Positions 25,121 through 35,851 of a stretch of 64,000 nt of DNA are shown piece by piece (within the stretch, counting starts at the first letter, position 1; the number at the start of each line of letters is the position of its first letter). The stretch covers positions 62,001 to 126,000 of the forward strand of contig PDHQ01000044.1 of NCBI GenBank assembly GCA_003339415.1, given 5' to 3'. The notes under the pieces were generated by a model that saw nothing but the letters and a program-made list of their open reading frames with translations, made no database searches and was not told the DNA's origin. A program made the position numbers and the translations under genes. Source of the stretch: Ophiocordyceps camponoti-saundersi (nom. inval.). Its lineage: Eukaryota; Ascomycota; Sordariomycetes; Hypocreales; Ophiocordycipitaceae.

Positions 25121-26641
25121 TCCTGCTAGTAGTCTCCTCTCTCAGCGGGATGCTGTGAGTATGCCTATGGAGGCATTGTAAGTTACGCCTGCCTACTACC
25201 TACCTAGGCAGATAGGTATTCATATAATGTATGCATGTACACTAACTGTCCTTTCTGACGATAACCCACATACATATATGTACATACCTATGTACGTGCA
25301 TAGATTACCATGTAAGCTGAAGAAGCTGACGATACTCAGGGTTCAACCCGCCTATGACTTCCAAAACTTTATAGATGTGCATACATACCTATGTTGTACT
25401 TGTAGCTAACAGGACGGATAGGTAAGCATCTTTTCTTGCTTGTAACTTCAGACCGGCGTTACGACTAGTAACGAGATATGTATATGTGGGTAGAGCCTAG
25501 AGGCATGTATGATGTGACTGATGGTTACATGATATGGGGGTCTTTTTCTTCCTTTGCTGAGCTGTAGCAGATAGAAGATGATGGGAATGGATATGGCGTC
25601 ATGATGATGATGCTAGTATCCGTAGTCTATTTAAGTGATACATACATACATACATATCCGTACATGCACAGGCGTGGAAACCCTGCCCCCCTTTTAACCG
25701 TAAGACGGGCTGCGTTCATCAAGTTTTAGGAAGGGAGGGGAAATAGAAGATGTTCTAGACCTTTTTCGTCCTTTTCCTCCTCCCCCATGGTGGGTTGCAT
25801 CTGAATGATGACGGACCCCAGTCCCCCGCTCCCTTTCCCCTCCCTTGGTCTTTTTTTTTTTTCTGTCTCGTTCTTTTTATTCTGTTCGTCATCATCGGGA
25901 TGTAACGTCGAACACAGGCTCACACACAGCTCGATATCTACCTACCACCTAGTCTTACCTCTTGGGTTGGATGGATGGACGGGTGGATGGATGGATGGAT
26001 GAATGAATACATAAATGGAGGGTTTGGATGGATGGTGATACGGTTTAGGGTAACCGAGTTGGTATAGCCTACTTACCTACCTACCTACCTACTACCTAGG
26101 TAGGTAGGTAATCAGGGGGGTACAAGTGGGTAGGCACACTCACTCAAACCCCCGGGCCCCCGCAGACACACAGACGCATAGACACAGAGAGACGCACGCA
26201 TGTGTGTATGCATGTAAAGACTGACTGACTAGGTCGGTACAAGGTAAGTAGGCAGGCATATAAAGATGGAGCTAAAGGAACGCATTCTTAGTCTGAAGTT
26301 GGGTTGCACCGCTATCGGACGGGTGTCATCCTCCTTCGTCGTTTCCCTTTCTTCTTCCTTCCTTCCTTGCTCGATCCTTCTTTCTCCTCTTCATCTCCTT
26401 CTTATTTCCTTTATCCCTGTATCTTTCCTTCCTTCCTTCCTTCCTTTCCTTTCCTCCCCCACGATCCGCGGGTGTGGCAAGAACCGGAGCAGCTCTGTAC
26501 ATTATTCATCATCAACAGCATCCGTCACCATCACCATCACCATCACCACCACCACCACCATTCCTAACCTATCATCCTTTGTTTCCATCATCCAATCACC
26601 AACCTCGGACTACCAATCATCTCACACGTCAAAGATAAGAT
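24937..26641. other. 1.7-kb intergenic region rich in short repeats
   Basis: The sequence between the Scp160 and MFS genes is dominated by (CT)n at 25087-25117, scattered TACATA/TATGTA tracts (25195-25660), ATGG repeats (25965-26030), CTAC/GTAG repeats (26070-26111) and CTTC tracts near 26420. CATCACCAC repeats lie near 26525-26560. No supported gene. Confidence 0.55.
26073..26111. repeat. Perfect inverted repeat of CCTA/TAGG units
   Basis: Left arm 26073-26087 (TTACCTACCTACCTA) is exactly complementary to right arm 26097-26111, with a 9-nt spacer. Shorter copies of the same TAGG/CCTA unit are scattered through the window, for example near 25193, 41400, 45658, 49155 and 55501. Confidence 0.9.
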
Positions 26642-28268
26642 ATGAAAAAGGATACAAACCATGGAAATCATCAACATCTTACCCCCTCGATGAACAACAG
26701 CAACAGCGACAAGGATCACAAGACGGAGACAGTGTCCCAACCGGTTTCACAACCCGTCGCATACAGAACCTACAAGCGACGATGGTTCGGACTCGTTCAA
26801 CTCTCTCTCATGAACTTGGTCGTTTCACTAGATGTTCGTATAAGCAAAAAAACCCCTCTTTTCCCCTTCCTTAACGTTCGCGGACTGGCTGGCTGATCAA
26901 TCTTCCTCACAACCCTCCCCCCCTCCCTGGCATGGCATGGCATGGCATGGGAAAAACAGTGGCTCACCCACGCCCCCGTATCAGAACCATCAAGTCAATA
27001 TTTCAACACATCTCTGACCACCATCAACTGGCTCAGCACAATCTTCTTCCTGGCCTTCGTCCTCGTCTCCCCCCTAGCCATCCTAGCCCTCCACAGGGGT
27101 CCGAAACTGGCCATCGTCATCGCCGCCGTCCTCATTCTGGTCGGGAATTGGGTCCGGTACGCGGGTTCGTCCCGGGCGCAGGGAGGCAACATCGTCTCCG
27201 CTCTCCTCGGTCAGCTCATCGTCGGTTTCGCCCAGCCTTTCATCTTGGCAGCTCCCACTCGCTACTCCGATCTGTGGTTTACCCATCGTGGTCGTGTCGC
27301 TGCTACCGCCATGCCGAGCCTGGCTAATCCTCTGGGCGGTGCTCTCGCTCAGCTCGTCATCTCTATCCTCGTCAAGAAGGCTTCTGACGTCTCGGGCCTG
27401 GTGCTCTACGTCTCCATCATCGTGCGTAACTACAGTCTACAGACATGCTCCCCCCCCTTCCCTCCCTCCCCCTCTTCAACAGCCCCTTTTATACCTAACA
27501 TATACATACATACACATGTAAAAGTCCACCGTCTGCTGCCTCCCTGCCTTCTTCGTACCTTCCAGGCCGCCAACGCCCGTCGGTCCGTCGGCCGAGACTC
27601 CAAAGCTCGGCTTCCGTCAGTCCTTTCGTGTCATCCGGTCCTCGCCCGAGCTCTGGCTCGTCTTCATCCCCTTCGCCGTCAACGTCGGCTTCTTCAACTC
27701 CTTTTCCTCACTCCTGAACCAGATCATGGTCCCGTATGGCTACAGCAACGACGACGCCGGCATCGGCGGCGCCATCCTCATCTTCGTCGGCCTCGTAGTC
27801 GCCGCCCTCACCTCGCCCCTCATAGACCGCACCAAGGCATTCGTCCCGACCCTCAAATTGCTGCTGCCACTCATCGCCCTCTGCTACCTTATCTTCATCT
27901 GGATGCCAGAGACGCACAGCCTGGCCGGCCCTTACGTCGTTCTCGCCGTCCTCGGTGCCGCCAGCTTCGCCTCTCTCCCCGTTGCCCTCGAGTTCCTCAC
28001 CGAGGTCAGTCATCCCCTCAGCCCCGAGGTAACGTCTACCATCGCCTGGGCCGCCGGCCAGTTATGTGGCGCTGTATTCGTCCTCGTCAGCGGTGCTCTC
28101 GCCCAAGGCCCAGATGCCAAGCCCCCGGGCAATCTCAAGCGGGCCCTCATCTTCGAGGGCGTCATCGCCGCCGCTACCTGCCCGCTGCCGCTATTTCTCG
28201 GCATGTTTGGCCGCAAGGACAAGCTCGCCCTGAGGCGCGTCGACTCGCGCATCGACAGTCCGACATAA
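26642..28268 (+). CDS. MFS transporter, FLVCR/SLC49-like
   Basis: Three exons: 26642-26833, 26960-27421 and 27525-28268, giving 465 aa with phase-0 junctions. The cytosolic N-terminus ([20 protein letters not shown] and on) precedes [23 protein letters not shown]. Splicing then gives [26 protein letters not shown], and about twelve hydrophobic segments follow. The INWLST and [12 protein letters not shown] motifs and the second-half start [20 protein letters not shown] resemble the FLVCR/SLC49 branch of the major facilitator superfamily, whose fungal members have unknown or proposed haem or small-molecule substrates. Intron 1 contains a GGCAT pentanucleotide repeat (about 26928-26950). It converges on the Erg27 gene with 107 bp between stop codons. 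The MFS call is firm; the subfamily is tentative. Confidence 0.82.
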
Positions 28269-28375
28269 CATCATTAAATGTGCCAATGCTGACGCTTCGG
28301 AACTATGTCGACGAGGCCCTGATGATGGGGAGAAACGCCCACCGATGGTGAGACATGGGAGACTGGCCTCCACTG

Positions 28376-29920
28376 TCACGTTCCCCCCGCAGCCTCTTCC
28401 CTGTCCAGCACTTCATCCCACTGGCTCCTCAGCTCCTCCATCTTCCGCCAACAGGCGGCGCCCAACTCTTCAAAGCGAATTATGTCCTCGGCAGTGGTGT
28501 CGGCCGAGCCGTGCTTGCGGCCTACTGATCTGTGCAAGACGCCATGAGAAACGTCGGCGGCTCGCGCGGCCTCGTCTTCCGGTCTGCCCTGCCAGCCCCA
28601 GCCCTCTACCTCGGTCATCTTGACGTCGACGCGGCCCTGGCGGTCGACGCTACTGCCCCATTTTACGCGCTCGGCGCCCTGGCCGTCGAGCGCCGACTGG
28701 TCCTGCAGTGTGACCCAAACGGCCGCCTTGGCGCCGGAGCGGCCATCGCCGGTATGCCAGGGGGATCCGAGCCAGCGGGAAAGGACCAGGACGAGCTCGT
28801 ACGCCCAGAAGAGAAACCAGGGGAGGGGAAAGAGTGTGCTGGCGACGATCCCCGGGTGGGAGAGGTAGACCCTGGGTCGGGTGACAGCCGCCTCTTTTTC
28901 CGACGAGGGTGGAAGCGTCAGCCAGCGCGAGCTGTAGGGTCGGGCGGCGGGGAGCAAGAGCGTAAGGGCCAGGATATCAGTGAGGCGCTTGGCCGACTCG
29001 TAGGCTGCGGAATGGCCAAGGCCCTGCATGTCGTCTATGGAGAAGACTTCGTCGACGGCCTCGAGGCTCGACGACCAGATGATGCGGCCTGGGGCGAGGG
29101 ACGATGACGCGGGCCGGCTCAGGAGCGGGAGGAGCTGATGAGCCAACAAGTAGTGGCCAAAGACGCAACTGGTGAAGATTTCGCCGAGGAGCGGCTTCTC
29201 CGGCTGCCGTCATTTCATCTGTATCAGTAGCTGTTCTGCGATAGTAAAAAGAGGAAAACGGTAGACTCGTGCTCACATAGTCGTACTCTTGCCGATCGTT
29301 GATAATGCTCGTCGGCAAGGCCTTCTTGAAGTCTGGCCAGGTAACAGACTGAACCAGGCCCTTTGACAGAAACGACCACGCGGCCATGAGATAGTCGCAG
29401 CCCACCCAACCGCCATAAGCAGCGTTGAAGACGACGGCGTCCAGGCGCGGCACCTTGACGTATCCGAGCTCGTCATCCTCATCGGGATTCGCAACGCGAC
29501 CGTCAACGAGCTCCCTCGCAAAGGCCCTCACGCGCCGAAGGTCGCACAGGTCGAGGATCAGACTGAGGACGTGGACGCGTCCGCCCGCCCGCTTCTCCGC
29601 CGCGTAATCTCGCAGCGAGCGGATCGTGTGCCGGCTCTTTGTGGGCGAGCGCGTCGTCGTGATCAGCACCAGGTGAGCCGTCTTCGACCTCGTGGCGAGG
29701 AATTCGTCCGTCAGGCGCTGTGCCGTGCCGAGACCGACGCCGCTGGGCCTGCTAATTAGCTGATTTTTTCTTTCTTCTTCTGTGGATTATTCTTTGGCTT
29801 CTTTTTTCTTTTTTTTTTTGCTCACCTGTTTGCGCCGGTGATTAGGACGAAGAGCTGTTCGTGAGGCGGCACCGACTCCCACGGTGCCGAGGAGCTTGCC
29901 TCTCGATCAGCCTTCGTCAT
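28376..29920 (-). CDS. erg27: 3-ketosteroid reductase, Erg27-like
   Basis: Three exons: 29920-29826, 29748-29277 and 29203-28376, giving 464 aa. It is an SDR with an N-terminal nucleotide-binding motif (VLITGANRPSGVGLG, completed across intron 1), NAAYGG for the NAAG motif and YESAKR (Tyr and Lys near residue 256) as catalytic residues. The C-terminal half has hydrophobic segments (PLPWFLFWAYELVLVL) expected of the membrane-associated enzyme, and SHPGIVAST. Length and layout match fungal Erg27, which reduces the C3 ketone during sterol C4 demethylation together with Erg25, Erg26 and Erg28 at the ER and lipid droplets. About 460 residues is longer than yeast Erg27 (about 350), as is usual in filamentous fungi. 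Confidence 0.85.
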
Positions 29921-30888
29921 GTTGGGGAAGTGGCCGCTTGTTTGGGTGATCGAGCCAATGACACGAGGATGAAGAGGTCGTCTTCTTCTTCTTCTTCTTC
30001 TTCTTCTTCCTGAAAGACCTCCTGAATAGGAGACACAGAGTGAGCAGAACGACTGGGATGCCTACCAGGGAAGTCTCAAGAGCGAACCACCTCCCCTCTG
30101 GACATTTTCACCTCATCTAACCCGGACCCACTTTTATCAACCCGAACCCTTAATCTGAAGAAACCCTCTAAAGCGGCAAGCCCACCGCAGACGGGACCCC
30201 CCCTCCCGGAGGTCCGCCGGAGGCATTGGGTAGGATTACAACAATTAGGGCCTATAGAGGAATATTGTTAGAAACGACGGTTGGGTTATATAGGTCAGCT
30301 TAAGGCCTGCAAATCGCACTCCGCGCGGGTGCACCATCTTTTGGCGTGCCGGTCTTGATGACTGGTTGCCTTGATCAGATATCATGTAACCATCAGTCGC
30401 ATGTATTATAAGTACTTACCTACTTATAGAAGAGCAAAGAAGAGAGATTCTTGTCTGGATTATAGGATGAAGGATATTGTTCTAATCAAGAAGAGGGGGG
30501 AACCCCCCCCCTCCCCCCCACCCCCTCAGGGGTGCCTTGCCAACCGTGTCTTCCTACTCCGTACTCCCTACTTTGATGCTCATGTATGTGAAGTAGGACG
30601 AATCATGACAACATCCTCCTTCTACCAGATCATCACAGGCCTTGCAATGTAAATTCATTTCCTCTTCTGTTTCAGACCCTAGCGAGTATATGTGTGTGCC
30701 TGTACATATATGATATACATGCACACTTAAGCCCTCGCTTCATCCTCCTTCATCCGCTCCCCGTACTTGAACGGATGATCACAATAAGGGTCTCTCTATG
30801 TTCTCTCAGGGGAAAGGGACTTCTGTTTATATCGATGCATCGGGGAGAAAGAAAAACTCCCCATCCTCGACACCCCTCCAACACCTCC
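29921..30888. other. Intergenic region, no gene seen
   Basis: This lies upstream of erg27 (minus strand) and downstream of the Qcr6 gene. It includes a TTC repeat at 29980-30010 and C runs near 30206 and 30505-30525. No convincing coding segment. Confidence 0.5.
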
Positions 30889-31612
30889 TCACCTAAGTTT
30901 CGACCACAACCTAGGCGCGGCGCAGGTGGTAGCACAATGAGCAAGATGGAAGACTTGTAGAGGGGATCGTCAGCCGAGGCAGAAAACAATCAAGGACAAA
31001 AAGACCCGGGAAACATACACTCTTCCACGCAGTCCTCTTTGACCTCACCATCACTCTCTTGCTTCTGCACCCGCTCAACACAATCGTCGTAGTGATGCTT
31101 CGCCGGCGCGCACTGCGCAGAGTTCCTGCATTCTGCATGTCAGGGAGATAGGTTAGCAAAGAAGAATCTTCGTCCGACACCTCCTTTCCCTCACCCCCCG
31201 GAAGAATAACAAGCGTAACGAACCTTCTTCTAGAACATCCTTGGGATCGACAATCTCCTCTTCATCCTCTTCTTCTTCCTCCTCCTCTTCTTCATCCTCA
31301 TCATCTCCCCCCTCCGCGTCCTCCTTCTCCTCCTTGGCCGCGTCCTCCTCTTGGGCTTCCGCATTAGCCACATCTTCAGGAATGGGCTTCTCCTCTTTCA
31401 CATTCTCCTCGGCCTAGGAAGTAGATTCATGTCAGTATCCGTACATTCCTTGCCTGCTTTTCGAAGCCCTCGCCACAGAGAGGAGACAACGGGAAGAGGG
31501 AAAAAGGAAGGGCTCCCCGTACCTTGGAATCTTCGGCCGGCGCCTCTGCCTCGGCGACCCCCCATGGCTTCGCAGCCTCGAGAATATCGGAGATGGCGTC
31601 CCAGACGGTCAT
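30889..31612 (-). CDS. qcr6: Cytochrome bc1 complex hinge protein, Qcr6-like
   Basis: Four exons: 31612-31523, 31413-31224, 31132-31019 and 30953-30889, giving 152 aa. After a short N-terminus (MTVWDAISDILEAAKPWGVA) comes a strongly acidic Glu/Asp run. The conserved hinge domain follows: IVDPKDVLEEECRNSAQCAP, then KHHYDDCVERV, KEDCVEEFFHLAHC and CAAPRLWSKLR at the C-terminus. The cysteines that form the family's disulphides are retained. Each intron junction regenerates conserved residues: phase 1 at EE|EC, and a GTATGT donor giving VEEF|FHLAHC. Qcr6 sits on the intermembrane-space side of respiratory complex III and helps cytochrome c1 to meet cytochrome c. An in-frame ATG at 31750 would add 46 Ser/Pro-rich residues. 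I prefer 31612 because the extension is absent from the family as I know it. Confidence 0.92.
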
Positions 31613-32162
31613 GGCGAAGTCTCCGTCGTCCGTCTTCTTGCTGGAGTTGACAAGGAGCGGAAGAGAAGGAGGAGACAAAAACTGGCCTGCAATTGGAGCT
31701 CTCTGATTGGCTTCGGGAGCCGGAGGAGAAGAGGAAAGGGTCATCATCACGTGATCTATAGAGACCGAGAATCACCTGTCAGCCCGTCATCACTTTATCA
31801 CTATCAGAGACAACAAATGCGACAACCGCAAATCAGACTGACCATCCATTCATTACACAGCTATCTCCTTTAGTTGTAGGAGTGATGAGCGTCTATGCTC
31901 TCGGCTGTCTACCGAACTGTAGCCAGCTCCGGAAGCCATCATGTGTTCTTCTCCCTTTCACACACACAAAAGTCCATGCTATGCCTCATTGTCTCGTCTA
32001 CATACGCCGTCAATCAGAGCCCGTCGGGAGTCACCCCAGTCGCATCTTGTTTCGTTCAAACCCCGCCTAGCCCAGTATAAAGAAAAGAAGCAAAGATTGA
32101 AACTGCCACAACGCCATTTGATCGCATGCTTGTAAATGGATGGCCACAGCTGGCAAAAGCCT
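31613..32162. other. Intergenic region upstream of qcr6
   Basis: 550 bp between the qcr6 start and the stop of the WBP2-like gene, both on the minus strand. It presumably holds the qcr6 promoter. No gene seen. Confidence 0.5.
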
Positions 32163-33241
32163 CTACTCCCTCGGCTCACCTCTATTCACCCCCTCGCGAA
32201 TGTGGTCTTCCAGAAGCATGCTAATCTGTTGCGCTTGAGCCTCGTCGTAACCGGGCGGCGGTTCGTTGGGAGCCCTACGGCTCGCCGAACTGTCCGACCT
32301 AACAGTCCGAGGCGGAATCTGAGTGACGGAGGACGAGGAGGCTTCTGCTTGACTTGTCCCCTCAGCCTCATACGCCGGCAGCGGCTCATCGGGGATGTCG
32401 GTGCCGGAACCCATCTCCCTCCGCATTTCGTGGTACTGAAAGAGGCGTTCGCGCAGGCGAATGTAGGCCTCGTTGAAATCCGTCATTCCACCGTCGGAAA
32501 AAGTAAACTTGACCTCGATTCGCGGAATGTCAGGAGGGATGCCCCCGCCGGAGACGGGCAGGCAGTCCGACTTCCAGACCCATCCCCAGAGCATGGAAGA
32601 CGACGTGCTTGAGTCTTGGAACTTGAGGATCGGGGCGCTGAACGACTCAAACTTGGGGTCCTGGCTGGGCCTGAGGGGCAGGTAAACAATCTGGGGGATC
32701 GACGACGTTAGCGGCAAGATAGGAGGCGGACCGGCGAGCGACGGGCGCAGCCCACCCTTTTGTTGGTCAAGAACAAGGTGCCCTGGTCGCTTGTACGTCG
32801 GAAGTGGGTGAAACGAGCTCTCTGCTCCTGCGGGACCGAGAGCTCGCACGATATCCTCGACTCGAGCTTGTGAAGAACACGTTCGTTTCCGAGCTTGACA
32901 AAGCCGCTCTGATTGAGCATGACCCAACTATCGACACTGTCAGGATCAAGTGTTCGGCGGGGAGGAGCTCTGCTGGTGATGAGGTAGTCGTGAGGGTTGT
33001 CCATTGCGGGAGACCCGTGCTTTCCATCCGACGGCTACATGAGCAGGTGGGAAAGGGAAAGGGAAAGAAGGAGAAGAAGGAGAAGAGTATGAGGAGGTGG
33101 GTGAAAAGCGAAGAGAGAGAGAGAGAGAAAGCAGGCAGACGCTTTGGGACAGGAGTAGGAGAGAAAGGGCAAAAAGGGGAGGGGTGGGAGGGGCGTGAAT
33201 TGAGAGAAGAGACGAGTCGTCGTTACATACTTGATGGACAT
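32163..33241 (-). CDS. WBP2-like GRAM-domain protein with PPxY motif
   Basis: Three exons: 33241-33231 (11 nt), 32927-32756 and 32690-32163, giving 236 aa. The tiny first exon ATGTCCATCAA joins across a 303-nt GTATGT intron to give MSINWVMLNQSGF, the expected start of fungal WW-domain-binding protein 2 homologues. Without it the frame would begin at an ATG at 33004 (MDNPHDYLITS), which lacks family similarity. Next comes a GRAM/PH-like domain (TLFLTNKRIVYLPL, then FESFSAPILKFQD and VSGGGIPPDIPRIEVKFTF). The C-terminal tail holds LPAYEAE and PPPGYDEA, a PPxY ligand for WW domains such as those of Rsp5/NEDD4 ubiquitin ligases. Function in fungi is poorly known; adaptor roles are inferred from the motif. 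Confidence 0.82.
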
Positions 33242-33856
33242 GGTTCTTTTTTATACCGCGCCAGGGTTTGCGTCAATAGCTGCTCCTGGGCAGGTGGTGA
33301 ATCTCAGATGAGGTGAATGGACGATTGGAGGTGTGATATGTCAGATGCCGGGGTTGAGAGGGATGAGAGAAAGGTAGAGAGAGAGAGAGGGAAGAGAGGA
33401 ATAGAGAGAGAGAGTGTGTGTGCGCGCGTGTGTGAATGTGTGTGTGTGTGAGTAGTGAGACGGAAAAACCACACACACAAACACGCACACACGAAGTGAG
33501 AGAGAGATGTGGAAGCGTTTGTGGGCTGACGAGGAAACCGACGGTCGCTAGTGTCTTTGGCCAAGCTTGATTGGCGGAGGAGGAGGCCGGCTACCTTGGT
33601 TCGTTGCTATCAGTAGCAGTGATGTATGCGCTCCAGTGACAGGTGAATGAGACGAGGAGAGAGGACGCAAGGTAAAGGCATGGCAAGGCAAGGCAAGGTG
33701 AGGCGAGGCAGCAGAAGAGGATGACGACTGGGGATGAGGGGTGAGGCGGGGGGGGGGGGGGGGGGGGAGGGGGGGGGTGGGGGGGGGGGGGATGGGGGGG
33801 GGGGCAGGCCGCGCACCCAGTGTGTCCCTCCACGGGGGCCCCATACCACAAGAAGA

Positions 33857-33887
<31 letters not shown>

Positions 33888-34671
33888 AGAGGGTGTGTGG
33901 CTGCGACGGCAATACTTCGGGTGAACTGTCGAGTACCTAGTATGTACACTTATACGGGTACAATCGTAGTCGGAGGAAAAGGCCGGCCGAGGACCGCATC
34001 ACCATCGCCTCTTCTCTCCCGATGACGGAAGGGGTTTTTTTTTCCCGCACATCATGACAGCCGGAAGAAGCCTGCCGCTTGCATCCCACATGTGCAGCGC
34101 ATTTGCCACCCCTCTCCAGACGAGCCTTGTCGCGGCCGGACCGGAATTGCCTGCAGGAGCAAGCAGCAGCAGCCGCAGCAACGAGCAGCCCCGGGCCCAG
34201 GGGAGAATGCTCCGGTAGGTAAGTGTGTACCTACTCGCCTGGTATCTGTCTAGCAGGAGTCGAGGTAGATGATGAGGATGGAGGGGGGGTGGAGGGACGG
34301 AAGGTGTTCTTCTCATCGGTCTCGGAGACGCCGTCGTCTGATGGAGAAGGGATGCATGAAGGATATCCGTATTCGATTTATCGACGTCCTTAAGAGGAGA
34401 AAGAGAGAGCGTGAAGAAAGAGACCATAAGAGAGAAACATGAAATCACACAGAGAGACAGAGGGACGGAGAGAGAGAGAGAGGGCGCTTGCTTCCTCCGG
34501 CATCGGCCTCCTCCTCTGTTCGCTCTTCTCTCTCTCCCTCTCCCCTCCCACGTCCAACGCAGACCATGATTGGCTCGGATCCGACGAGCCGGTCAGTCCC
34601 CTCCCTCTCCGCGCTCTATCTCTAACCCTCTACCACTCTCCCACTCTCCCACTCTCATCCCCAATCCCAGA
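33242..34671. other. 1.4-kb divergent intergenic region with poly-G clusters
   Basis: This lies between the starts of the WBP2-like (-) and RraA-like (+) genes. It has GA and GT tracts at 33370-33450, then a dense G-rich block at 33748-33803 and a 28-nt G run at 33858-33885. Open frames here are poly-Gly or poly-Pro artefacts. Confidence 0.6.
33748..33885. repeat. Cluster of poly-G tracts
   Basis: G runs of 20 nt (33748-33767) and 28 nt (33858-33885) and several of 7-12 nt between them, all on the + strand, with G-quadruplex potential. Confidence 0.92.
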
Positions 34672-35561
34672 ATGCTCGCCGCCATCATCGCCGCCTCCGC
34701 CCGCCAACCGCGAATCCAGCCACTACTGACGTCACAGCGACGCCGCCTAATGACATCCATATCCCCATCCTCTCCCATGTCGGCCGAGGCCATCACTCGA
34801 CTTAAGCAGTACACGGCCTGCGATGTCTCGGACGCGCTTCTGAAGCTCAAGTCACCGGCCGCCGGCTTCATCGCCAACCTCAACGTCTACGGCAAGACCT
34901 CCAAGACAATCACCGTCGCGCCCGTATCGACTGTACTCTTCATCACAAAGGGCCAGGCCCCTTCCGTCGAAGACGACTTCCCAGCGTCGAACCTACCGGC
35001 CAATCTCCATTGGACCGACGTCGTCGAGCCAGACAGCTTCGTCGTCATCAAGCAACCGCCCGGCCAGATCAATGCCGTTTGCGGTGGCATCATGGCTCTC
35101 CGTATCAAGATTCGAGGCGCAAAGGGCATCGCCGTCGCCGGGCGAGTGAGGGATGTGGCCGAGCTGACGAGTACCGAACTGCCGGTGAGTTCTCATCCCC
35201 CCCTCCCCCTCAGCTGCTATGTTTGCCCCCCCCCCCCCCCTCTTTTTTGTTGGCGTCCGCCTCACATGGAGAGGTAATGCGCGCCAAGATCCTGGCCTAC
35301 GGCACCTCGACCGTCGGTGCAGGCGCCGGCAGTACCGCCTGGGCGCTGCAAGTTCCCATCGACATCAATGGCGTCACCGTCAAGCCCGGTGATGTGGCCT
35401 TCCATGACCCCGACAACGGCTTCGTCGTCATTCCCCGAGACAAGCTGCAGCAGGTGCTCGACCTGATGCCCAAGCTCGTCGCAGCCGACGACAAGGTTAA
35501 AGAGGATGTCAGTCGCGGAAGCTCGGTCCATGATGCCTTTGCGCTACATCGAGGTGGCTGA
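34672..35561 (+). CDS. RraA-fold protein, 4-hydroxy-4-methyl-2-oxoglutarate aldolase-like
   Basis: Two exons, 34672-35184 and 35274-35561, give 266 aa. The N-terminal ~40 residues (MLAAIIAASARQPRIQPLLT and on) are basic with no acidic residue and may be a mitochondrial presequence. A second ATG downstream would give MSAEAITRLKQYTACDVSDA. The body matches the RraA/HMG-aldolase fold: CDVSDALLKL, then GGIMALRIKIRGAKGIAVAGRVRD (the G-x-R-D substrate and metal motif), GTSTVGAGAGS and VKPGDVAFHDPDNGFVVIP. Bacterial and plant relatives are divalent-metal aldolases cleaving 4-hydroxy-4-methyl- or 4-carboxy-4-hydroxy-2-oxoacids, or oxaloacetate decarboxylases; RraA itself lacks enzyme activity and inhibits RNase E. 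Activity here is unproven. The gene lies within 8 kb of two aromatic-catabolism genes. Confidence 0.82.
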
Positions 35562-35851
35562 TACTCGTGTGTATGTATGTATGTGTATGTGTTTTCATCA
35601 TGTCGTTAATTCGTTCCATGCAATCGCACAGGCCAGTAATCCCACAGATATAGACAATGCAATGAATGCCCTCCCCCGAATCTTCCCCTTCAGTCATAAG
35701 TAATCTCACTTCTCATCCCACCAGCCCCTTCATGCCAACCGAACCGGCCACTGCCGCAACACATCAACTGGATGGTGTTAATTTTTTTGGGGGATGTTGG
35801 TTTTCTCAGTTGAAAAATAAAGAAAATGGGAGAGGAGGAGCTGAACAATCT
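35562..35851. other. Short convergent intergenic region
   Basis: 290 bp between two convergent stop codons, with a GTAT repeat near 35571-35590 and an AT-rich stretch near 35780-35825. No gene. Confidence 0.6.

Noticed and set aside
33548..33949. Poly-proline and poly-glycine frames of 70-130 codons
   Set aside because: They are produced by homopolymer G tracts and have no other conserved content.
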